NCBI GenBank assembly: GCA_002506085.1
Contig: DAWV01000001.1
Coordinates: 432-5,763 of the forward strand
DNA length: 5,332 nt
DNA from: Methanocorpusculaceae archaeon UBA425
GTDB lineage: Archaea > Halobacteriota > Methanomicrobia > Methanomicrobiales > Methanocorpusculaceae
Direction: 5' to 3'
Positions 1 through 4,531 of the stretch are shown in pieces. The notes under the pieces were generated by a model that did no database searches, was not told the DNA's origin, and saw nothing but the letters and a program-made list of their open reading frames with translations. The first letter of the stretch is position 1, and each line of letters starts with the position of its first letter. Position numbers and translations under genes: made by a program.

Positions 1-64
1 CTGGAAAAATGCGATTCGCGTTTATTCGCGATTATTCGCGGTGGGATTTCTCATAGTTCCGCAC
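1..64 (-). repeat. Left arm of inverted repeat flanking the pentapeptide gene (truncated by window edge)
   Basis: The reverse complement of positions 32-64 matches 1237-1269 at 31 of 33 positions, differing at two sites near the middle. The outer end also matches: the reverse complement of 1-17 corresponds to 1364-1380 at 16 of 17 positions. The left arm is the short form of the element. Between these two matching ends it carries only a ladder of three ATTCGCG 7-mers (14-20, 24-30, 34-40) spaced exactly 10 bp apart, whereas the right arm carries about 95 extra bases of hairpin-like sequence. The repeat probably continues left of the window, so its true outer boundary cannot be seen. No coding potential was noticed here. 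Confidence 0.8.
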
Positions 65-117
65 TCTGCCGATTCTCAATTCTCAACTTTGGCAGTTTTT
101 TAGGAATTGTTAATCAC

Positions 118-124
118 AAGGAGG
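118..124 (+). promoter_or_regulatory. Shine-Dalgarno sequence with long spacing to the ATG at 142
   Basis: AAGGAGG at 118-124 is a near-perfect anti-16S match. It ends 17 nt before the ATG at 142, clearly longer than the usual 5-10 nt. No ATG, GTG or TTG in the same frame lies closer; the only near-cognate in-frame codon is ATT at 139. Either the ATG at 142 is used with an unusually long spacer or a non-canonical start is used. A T6 run at 96-101 lies just upstream and could end transcription of a gene to the left. I see no convincing TATA box in this leader. Confidence 0.6.
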
Positions 125-141
125 GACTATTCTATCATATT

Positions 142-1188
142 ATGGTGGAGAGACCGGAACGGTGGAATGAGGAGCTGTATGATAAGCTGAGTTTTGATTT
201 TTTGATTGAGTGTGCGAAAAAAGATAAGATAGAAGAATGGAATCAGGCGTATAGGGCATATCTCCAATCTGAATGGGAAAGGATATTTCCAGGTGTGAGC
301 TATGATCCTAGAAATTTTGGGAAATTCCATGATTCTGATTTTGTACGACCTAATTTCTCAGATAAAGATTTCAAAAATGCGATGCTGGATGATGCCACTT
401 TCTTTATGTCAGATCTTGAGGGAGCAAATTTCAAAGATGCCCACCTTGAGGGAACTTATTTCGTATGTGCGCATCTTAACAAAGCCAATTTCTCACGTGC
501 ATATCTTCAGGGAGCTAATTTCACCTATGCCCACCTTGAAGGAGCTTGTTTCGTATATGCGCATCTTGAAGATGCTAGTTTCTTTATGGCACATCTTGAA
601 TACACTAATTTCAACGCTGCCCGCCTTGAGGACGCCAATTTCATAGATGCCTATCTCAAGGGAGCAAAATTCATTCAAGTCGTCGTTAATGGTGGGACCC
701 ATTTTAACAACAGCCCCATAGACGATAAAACCAATTTCACCGGTACCTCTCTCTCGTCAGCCCGAATTTTTCCAGAACTCAGGACACAGCTCGAGCGAAA
801 CATCCGGCAGATACGCTGGGAAAAATGGTATAAAGATAACAAAATGCTCGAGATACCTGCGAGAATATTCTGGAAAATTTCTGATTACGGCAGCAGTACT
901 CGTAATATTGTGTTTACCTTTTTGTTTTCGAATTTTGTCTTCATGATGTTCTATCTCGCACTTCGCGATGCAGATCTCCTGCAGGGATCGATCCTTTCCT
1001 CGGGAAATGATCTCCTCTTAGCGTACATGCAGACGACCCTGGTCCCCTTTGGCATATTAGGCATCGATCTCACGACTCTTTCGCTTTATCCCGTATTCAT
1101 TATCTTTGTTCAGGTAATTTTCGGCTACACCATTCTCGCAGCTTTGGTCACCAGAATGGCGATCATGTTCCAGAATCTGAGTCCATAG
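142..1188 (+). CDS. Pentapeptide-repeat protein with C-terminal two-helix, ion-channel-like membrane module
   Basis: The 348-residue product has three parts. Residues 1-70 are hydrophilic and rich in Trp, Glu and Arg, with no signal peptide. Residues 74-183 are tandem decapeptides of the form [GD]A[ND]FxxAHLE, that is two pentapeptide repeats each, with Phe or Leu at the central position; such repeats fold as a right-handed quadrilateral beta-helix. Residues 212-253 form a basic, Trp-rich linker ending in a FWKISDYGSST-type motif that I recognise from other pentapeptide-membrane fusions. Residues 255-337 contain a hydrophobic helix (about 255-273), a semi-polar stretch (289-306) and a second helix (314-337), the layout of a 2TM potassium-channel-like domain. 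The canonical TxGYGD filter is absent; TTLVPFG (298-304) sits where it would be. The first ATG after the strong ribosome binding site was chosen as start. The gene is more AT-rich than the operon to its right and lies between inverted repeats, which suggests an accessory gene. Membrane location is well supported; channel activity is only inferred. Confidence 0.88.
   Translation: MVERPERWNEELYDKLSFDFLIECAKKDKIEEWNQAYRAYLQSEWERIFPGVSYDPRNFGKFHDSDFVRPNFSDKDFKNAMLDDATFFMSDLEGANFKDAHLEGTYFVCAHLNKANFSRAYLQGANFTYAHLEGACFVYAHLEDASFFMAHLEYTNFNAARLEDANFIDAYLKGAKFIQVVVNGGTHFNNSPIDDKTNFTGTSLSSARIFPELRTQLERNIRQIRWEKWYKDNKMLEIPARIFWKISDYGSSTRNIVFTFLFSNFVFMMFYLALRDADLLQGSILSSGNDLLLAYMQTTLVPFGILGIDLTTLSLYPVFIIFVQVIFGYTILAALVTRMAIMFQNLSP
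361..690 (+). repeat. 30-bp tandem repeats encoding the pentapeptide solenoid (11 units)
   Basis: Within the gene, units start at 361 and recur every 30 bp through 690 with no length change. Each encodes one decapeptide: DKDFKNAMLD, DATFFMSDLE, GANFKDAHLE, GTYFVCAHLN, KANFSRAYLQ, GANFTYAHLE, GACFVYAHLE, DASFFMAHLE, YTNFNAARLE, DANFIDAYLK and a degenerate GAKFIQVVVN. The central units (421-600) are the most alike at DNA level, with a recurring CATCTTGAA or CACCTTGAG block, which suggests expansion by internal duplication followed by drift. Confidence 0.9.
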
Positions 1189-1190
1189 AA

Positions 1191-1201
1191 TCTTCTTTTT
1201 T
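1191..1201 (+). terminator. Possible T-rich terminator after the pentapeptide gene
   Basis: A pyrimidine run ending in T6 (1196-1201) begins 3 bp after the stop codon at 1186-1188. Archaeal RNA polymerase commonly terminates at oligo-T on the non-template strand without a hairpin. Only one short T run is present, so the call is weak. Confidence 0.35.
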
Positions 1202-1236
1202 CACGGGAATCCATACGGAAAAAGGATGTTTGTCGG

Positions 1237-1380
1237 GTGCGGAACTATGAGAGATCTCACCGCGAATAAGCCCAAGCGGGCAAGCCCGCTTGAGGCGGCA
1301 CGCAATCGCGAATCTACGCGTTCGCAAATCAAAGATTTGCTCGCCGAATCGCTTCGCTCGCTTGAATCGCATTTTTCTAG
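1237..1380 (+). repeat. Right arm of the inverted repeat, expanded with hairpin modules
   Basis: Positions 1237-1269 are the inverted copy of 32-64 (31/33), and 1364-1380 is the inverted copy of 1-17 (16/17). Between them the left arm has a short CGCGAAT ladder. Here the ladder is interrupted by extra sequence: an 8-bp stem with a 2-nt loop (AAGCGGGC at 1274-1281 with GCCCGCTT at 1284-1291), further CGCGAAT at 1307-1313, and a 7-bp stem with AAA loop (GCAAATC at 1324-1330 with GATTTGC at 1334-1340). The second hairpin recurs at 1893-1909. The open reading frames across this arm are low-complexity, Arg-rich translations of the repeats and are not called as genes. Confidence 0.75.
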
Positions 1381-1397
1381 ATTCCGCCCTTATGTCA

Positions 1398-1464
1398 TAC
1401 ACGAAACCAAAGTACATCCAAAAATCCATAACGGTAATCCCGGGTTCACTCGAAGACTTCGCCC
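1398..1464 (+). repeat. 67-bp direct repeat, copy A
   Basis: This matches 1780-1845 with three substitutions and one single-base indel. Its 3' part contains CCCGGG (1439-1444), followed by the odd palindrome CGAAG-A-CTTCG (1451-1461). In this copy a second CCCGGG at 1464-1469 can pair with the first, giving a longer nested stem; copy B lacks it. After this copy comes about 35 bp (1465-1500) with no counterpart in copy B. Confidence 0.8.
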
Positions 1465-1500
1465 CCGGGCTCGCTTAAGAGAGGAAAGGAAAACGGCACC

Positions 1501-1613
1501 CCGCCCACGCGCAAACTTTCAGTTTGGTCGCAAGGCAAAGCCTTGCTTGGCTGAGGTTGTCCGCGTTCCGCGTCCAATCCGCCTTGGCTAAGGGCGAGCC
1601 TTCGGAGCAGCCC
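1501..1613 (+). repeat. Hairpin-module block, copy A
   Basis: This is a short run of adjacent small stems. AAACT-TTC-AGTTT lies at 1513-1525 and CAAGGC-AAA-GCCTTG at 1531-1545. A two-level stem follows: GGTTG at 1555-1559 pairs with CAATC at 1575-1579 (one G-T pair), enclosing CGCG-TTC-CGCG at 1562-1572. A weaker GGGC/GCCC stem spans 1592-1613. Positions 1501-1545 match 1845-1889 with three substitutions in 45, and 1550-1583 matches 1979-2012 with four substitutions in 34. Most of the differences keep the stems paired. Confidence 0.75.
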
Positions 1614-1619
1614 GCCCCT

Positions 1620-1751
1620 GTCCCCCTTTTTGTGAATTTCGCTGATTTTTGTGAGTTTGGTGTGGGGGACGGGGGAGGGACGACGGAGATTCGCCTATAA
1701 CCTAACCTTATTGGTTTTCGTGTTTTCGTGGAATTTTTCGTGAATTTCGTG
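1620..1751 (+). repeat. Low-complexity TTCGTG/TTTGTG stretch with a 7-bp inverted repeat
   Basis: GTCCCCC at 1620-1626 is perfectly complementary to GGGGGAC at 1664-1670 and encloses a T/G-rich loop with two TTTTTGTG strings. Further right, TTCGTG occurs four times at 1717, 1725, 1737 and 1746. On the opposite strand this reads as CACGAAA-type repeats, translating to the spurious Lys/Thr/Asn-rich peptides often mis-called as genes. No RNA gene or credible promoter was seen. Confidence 0.55.
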
Positions 1752-1779
1752 TGATGATGTTTACATCTGAAGAATCCCG

Positions 1780-1845
1780 TACACAAAACCGAAGTACATC
1801 CACAAATCCATACGGTAATCCCGGGTTCACTCGAAGACTTCGCCC
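1780..1845 (+). repeat. 67-bp direct repeat, copy B (66 bp)
   Basis: This is the second copy of 1398-1464, about 380 bp downstream in the same orientation, with three substitutions and one base fewer. It keeps CCCGGG (1820-1825) and CGAAG-A-CTTCG (1832-1842). It runs directly into the hairpin array at 1845, whereas copy A is separated from its hairpin block by about 35 bp. Confidence 0.8.
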
Positions 1846-2061
1846 CGCCCACGCGCAAACCTTCGGTTTCGTCGCAAGGCAAAGCCTTGGTCGCAAATCA
1901 GAGATTTGCTCTGCTAAGACCGCTCTTACGGAGCGGTCCGCCTCCGCTGAGGCCGCCCCTTCGGGGCAGCCCGCCTCAGCTAAGGTTGTCCGCTTTCAGC
2001 GTCCAACCCGCCCGCTCGCAAGTCTATTGACTTGTTCGGCTAAGAACGGTCCTATGGATCG
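1845..2061 (+). repeat. Array of eight adjacent short hairpins (copy B block)
   Basis: Stems follow one another with linkers of only a few bases: AAACC-TTC-GGTTT (1857-1869); CAAGGC-AAA-GCCTTG (1875-1889); GCAAATC-AGA-GATTTGC (1893-1909); ACCGCTC/GAGCGGT (1919-1925/1931-1937); GCTGAGGC/GCCTCAGC (1946-1953/1973-1980) enclosing GCCCC-TTC-GGGGC (1955-1967); GGTTG/CAACC (1984-1988/2004-2008) enclosing CGCT-TTC-AGCG (1991-2001); CAAGTC-TATT-GACTTG (2019-2034); and CGGTCC-TAT-GGATCG (2047-2061, one G-T pair). Linkers recur, such as GCTAAG before longer stems and CCGCC after them. The array ends 3 bp short of the stop codon of the gene read from the other strand, so it lies directly in that operon's 3' region and could slow or end transcription or stabilise the transcript. 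The frames crossing it are not called as genes. Confidence 0.8.
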
Positions 2062-2063
2062 CC

Positions 2064-2867
2064 TCACCACTCGACCTTCAGTCCGACCCCCACTTCATGC
2101 ACCGGAATGACCTGATGAACCGCAGCTTTCACCGCAAACGACGTACAATGGCAGGGATACATCTCCGTAATACCCTCATTTTTCAGAAACTGAATCGTCT
2201 TTTCCGTGCGGGAATCGACTTTTTTCATATGCCAGCCGCCGATAATCCCGAGAACCGGTTTCTTAAACAACTGTTTCGCGTATGCACAGATATTACAAAT
2301 CCCCGCATGCGAACACCCGGTAATAACATAGATACCTGACTCCTTCTCAAAGACAAGAGCCGAATCCTCCAGAATGAAATCAGGAACATAGCCTTTCGGC
2401 GTTTTCCTTTTATCCATCTCCGTTCTCGGCTCAAACTCCTGCGTAATCGGAATCTCGCCCAGGAATGTTATATGTTCGCTCACCTTCACCGGTGTTTTCG
2501 AAAGATGCAGATGGGATTTCTCCCGCAGCTTCTCCTCGGGGACCGGGGACCCGGTCAGCAGATCGCCCCGGCGTTTTTCGGCAAAAGTATCCGGATGGGC
2601 TAGTATTTCAAACCCGGATACATTGTATTTCTTCATCAGATGCGGCAGACCGCCTGTGTGGTCATCATGCCCGTGAGAGAGCACGACTTTCGTTACTGCC
2701 GCAAGATCTATGCCGATTTTTTTTGCATTTTTAATAAAGAGATCCGAGTATCCGCAGTCGAAAAGAATCTTATCCGTCCCGTCTTCAATAAAAAACGAAA
2801 GACCGGGTTCACCGCAATAATATTTGTCGATGAATGTGTTGTTGTCAATGAGTACTGTGAGTTTCAT
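2064..2867 (-). CDS. MBL-fold metallo-hydrolase, COG1237 (MJ0301-like) family
   Basis: A 267-residue cytosolic metallo-beta-lactamase-fold protein. Numbering from the chosen start, the metal motif is HGHDDH (H65, H67, D69, H70), followed by GG. Further family marks are D8-N-N, FDCG (36-39), TGCSHAGI with H187, IIGGWHM with H213, and PCHCT (238-242). GCSHAGI, GGxH and PCHCT together are typical of COG1237, often annotated as 7,8-dihydropterin-6-methyl-4-(beta-D-ribofuranosyl)aminobenzene-5'-phosphate synthase after a Methanocaldococcus protein linked to methanopterin synthesis. Many paralogs exist, so the exact substrate is open. The start at 2867 was chosen because its ATG overlaps the upstream stop as ATGA, with GGAAAAG just before it; an ATG at 2879 would add MEKN and overlap by 16 bp. 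Last visible gene of the operon; it ends against the hairpin array. Confidence 0.9.
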   Translation of the reverse strand: MKLTVLIDNNTFIDKYYCGEPGLSFFIEDGTDKILFDCGYSDLFIKNAKKIGIDLAAVTKVVLSHGHDDHTGGLPHLMKKYNVSGFEILAHPDTFAEKRRGDLLTGSPVPEEKLREKSHLHLSKTPVKVSEHITFLGEIPITQEFEPRTEMDKRKTPKGYVPDFILEDSALVFEKESGIYVITGCSHAGICNICAYAKQLFKKPVLGIIGGWHMKKVDSRTEKTIQFLKNEGITEMYPCHCTSFAVKAAVHQVIPVHEVGVGLKVEW

Positions 2868-3568
2868 GTTCTTTTCCATGGCTTTTTTCCGGCAAGCCAG
2901 CCGTTTTCCTTCCAGTAGGCAACATCCGTCTTACTAAAGCCCATTCTTTTCTGCATCGATCTCATCCAGTAGAAAAGCAGTTTCACTTTGAGACGGGGGC
3001 CGGCCCCTTTGCATCTCCGGATTTTTCCCGCAGTCTTCAGAACTTTTCCTGCAATCTCCGTTTTTCTTTTTTCTGTGACCGTTTCCCAGTCAGATGACTG
3101 AACCGCCTTTTTCACCGTCCAGGTCTTTGCGATTCCCCAGAAATCCAGACTGTCTTTTACATCCTTAACAGCAGATTTCATTCCGGCTCCCGCAGCGGTT
3201 GAGATGATAAGGGCCTGTTTTTTGAACATGGCAGGCTCAGGACGATGCGGCATCCAGAGATAGGCACAGTGATCTAAGAACGCTTTTACCTGTCCGGGAG
3301 CATGATACACATAAACGGGTACGGTAAATATCACCAGATCCGCGGCTTTTACCGCGTCCAGAATCGGTTTGAGATAGTCGTAATCAGGGCATTTTGTTTC
3401 GTCGGTAAAACAGATGCTGCATGATTTACAGAACTTCGGCATGTCCTTTGGGAGATGGAACTCAGTAACAGGGTCGCCGTCTGCGAGTTCAGCCAGGAAC
3501 TGCTGGGCGATGTTATACGTGCTGGATTTTTCCGTACGGTTCGTTCCATAGATTACGGTGATTTTCAT
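2864..3568 (-). CDS. Flavodoxin-fold NAD(P)H-dependent oxidoreductase, Isf-like cysteine motif
   Basis: A 234-residue FMN-binding flavoprotein of the NADPH-dependent FMN reductase / iron-sulfur flavoprotein group. The N-terminal strand and phosphate-binding loop are MKITVIYGTNRTEKSST (1-17). C47, C50, C53 and C60 form a CX2CX2CX6C cluster. The typical PVYVYHAPGQVKAFLDH segment, lining the flavin and dimer interface in the family, is at 84-100, and a second flavin-side loop STAAGAG at 123-129. The C-terminal third is basic, with an aromatic YWKENGWL near the end. The compact cysteine motif fits the pattern of methanogen iron-sulfur flavoproteins, which bind a 4Fe-4S cluster next to FMN, so electron transfer from ferredoxin or NAD(P)H to an unknown acceptor is plausible. 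The ribosome binding site before the start is weak. It lies 42 bp after the kinase gene and its stop overlaps the next start by 4 bp. Confidence 0.88.
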   Translation of the reverse strand: MKITVIYGTNRTEKSSTYNIAQQFLAELADGDPVTEFHLPKDMPKFCKSCSICFTDETKCPDYDYLKPILDAVKAADLVIFTVPVYVYHAPGQVKAFLDHCAYLWMPHRPEPAMFKKQALIISTAAGAGMKSAVKDVKDSLDFWGIAKTWTVKKAVQSSDWETVTEKRKTEIAGKVLKTAGKIRRCKGAGPRLKVKLLFYWMRSMQKRMGFSKTDVAYWKENGWLAGKKPWKRT

Positions 3569-3610
3569 TTGGTGATGATGTATTGGAGTTAGGAAACATT
3601 CTACTTTCCT

Positions 3611-4519
3611 CTACTCCCCTGTCTTTTTCGCGTCCCTATACCACGAAGGAACGGAACTTTTCATATCATCATACCAGAGAAGAACCTCTTTTGCCATTTC
3701 TACAGCCGTGTCGACCTCTTTTTGCCCGAAAGGTATCGACCAGGGGATCGAGGAAAGCGTATTGCTGCTGATGTATAAGAGAAGCAGCTCCCAGAATTCA
3801 TCCGGAACGAATCCGTCGAAATAGCCGTCAATCCGTCCTGCCGCAAAATGGATACTTTTCTTTGCACACCACACGATTCGGTTGAACTCTTCCCAGGGAT
3901 CTCCGTAGTCGATTCGGTTGAAATCGATTATACATGGGTTCCCCTCCCCGTCGATGATGATGTTTCCGCAGTGAAAATCCCCGTGCTGAAACGACTGCGG
4001 CCGGTTTTTTATCAGATGCCGGTGTTCTTCGATGTAGGAAAGCATCAGGTCGTCATGATTGAAACGAAAACCGCAGCCAAGATACCGTTCGTTTCTCCAG
4101 TCTAGTTTTTTCCCGAACCGCACATCCCAGGGTTTCAGGTCATGCGGCGCCGGAATCGCGTTCAGCCGTTTCTGCAAAATCCCGGCTTTCACGCCCAATC
4201 TGTACTGCTCCTCTTTTGAAAGAAGAGGCAGAATTTCATCTGCATCTTTTCCCTCTGTCCAGCTGAGAAGCATGTACACCGAGGAATTGCCCCGGCATTT
4301 CCCGAATGCGACCGGTTTTGGCGCCGGAATCCCTTTCGACTCTATCGTTTTGAGAGCCTCGAACTCCTCTTTTTTGCGGTCGTAGTTGTCTATGGCAGAC
4401 AAGCGAAGCAGAAGGTTTCGGCCGTCGTCTGTTCGGACAAGATATTTCCTGTCATCCGACCAGCCTTTGAGAATGGGCGTTATTTCTGTGAACGTATAAT
4501 CGGGTATTTCATCCGGCAT
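3611..4519 (-). CDS. APH-family small-molecule phosphotransferase
   Basis: A 302-residue protein of the aminoglycoside phosphotransferase / choline kinase-like family. The N-lobe has the glycine-turn segment ILKGWSDDRKYLV (16-28), the beta-strand LLLRL (36-40) with Arg where kinases usually carry Lys, and a hinge-like YMLLSWTEG (82-90). The catalytic Brenner-type motif is HGDFHCGN (179-186), giving D181 as catalytic base and N186 for metal binding, and the DFG-equivalent is IDFN with D199. Length and motif order fit an intact member. These kinases phosphorylate hydroxyls of diverse small molecules, including sugars, amino alcohols and aminoglycosides; family membership does not establish resistance, and in an archaeal operon behind tyrS a metabolic role is more likely. 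The start lies 12 bp after the tyrS stop. No Shine-Dalgarno sequence precedes it (the leader is CTCCTTTTTT), so translation may depend on coupling to tyrS. Confidence 0.88.
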   Translation of the reverse strand: MPDEIPDYTFTEITPILKGWSDDRKYLVRTDDGRNLLLRLSAIDNYDRKKEEFEALKTIESKGIPAPKPVAFGKCRGNSSVYMLLSWTEGKDADEILPLLSKEEQYRLGVKAGILQKRLNAIPAPHDLKPWDVRFGKKLDWRNERYLGCGFRFNHDDLMLSYIEEHRHLIKNRPQSFQHGDFHCGNIIIDGEGNPCIIDFNRIDYGDPWEEFNRIVWCAKKSIHFAAGRIDGYFDGFVPDEFWELLLLYISSNTLSSIPWSIPFGQKEVDTAVEMAKEVLLWYDDMKSSVPSWYRDAKKTGE

Positions 4520-4531
4520 AAAAAAGGAGAA

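Noticed and set aside
361..690. Regular 30-bp repeats as a CRISPR array
   Set aside because: The units are contiguous with no spacers and encode an in-frame pentapeptide solenoid.
1226..1591. Forward open frame of about 120 codons across the right repeat arm
   Set aside because: The translation is Arg/Pro-rich low-complexity sequence made by the repeats and hairpins, with no domain, no ribosome binding site and no continuity of codon use with real genes.
1820..1845. GGTTCACTCG looks like a tRNA T-arm (also at 1441-1451)
   Set aside because: The flanking bases do not form a proper 5-bp T stem, and no acceptor, D or anticodon arm can be laid out around either copy.
1475..1882. Reverse open frame of 135 codons
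   Set aside because: It spans both repeat blocks and the CACGAAA-type stretch, giving peptides like KFTKNSTKTRK that are typical spurious translations.
1751..2110. Forward open frame of 119 codons running into the MBL gene
   Set aside because: It is made of hairpin modules and overlaps the well-supported reverse-strand gene; no protein family resemblance.
2865..2879. Start of the MBL gene at 2879 (four residues longer)
   Set aside because: Possible, but it has no good ribosome binding site. The ATG at 2867 gives the ATGA overlap, a purine-rich GGAAAAG just upstream and the usual MKLTVLIDNN-type family beginning.
2064..3568. MBL protein plus flavodoxin-fold protein as a split flavodiiron protein (FprA)
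   Set aside because: Flavodiiron proteins use an HxExDxH metal motif. This MBL protein has HGHDDH and the GCSHAGI and PCHCT marks of COG1237, so it belongs to a different MBL family.
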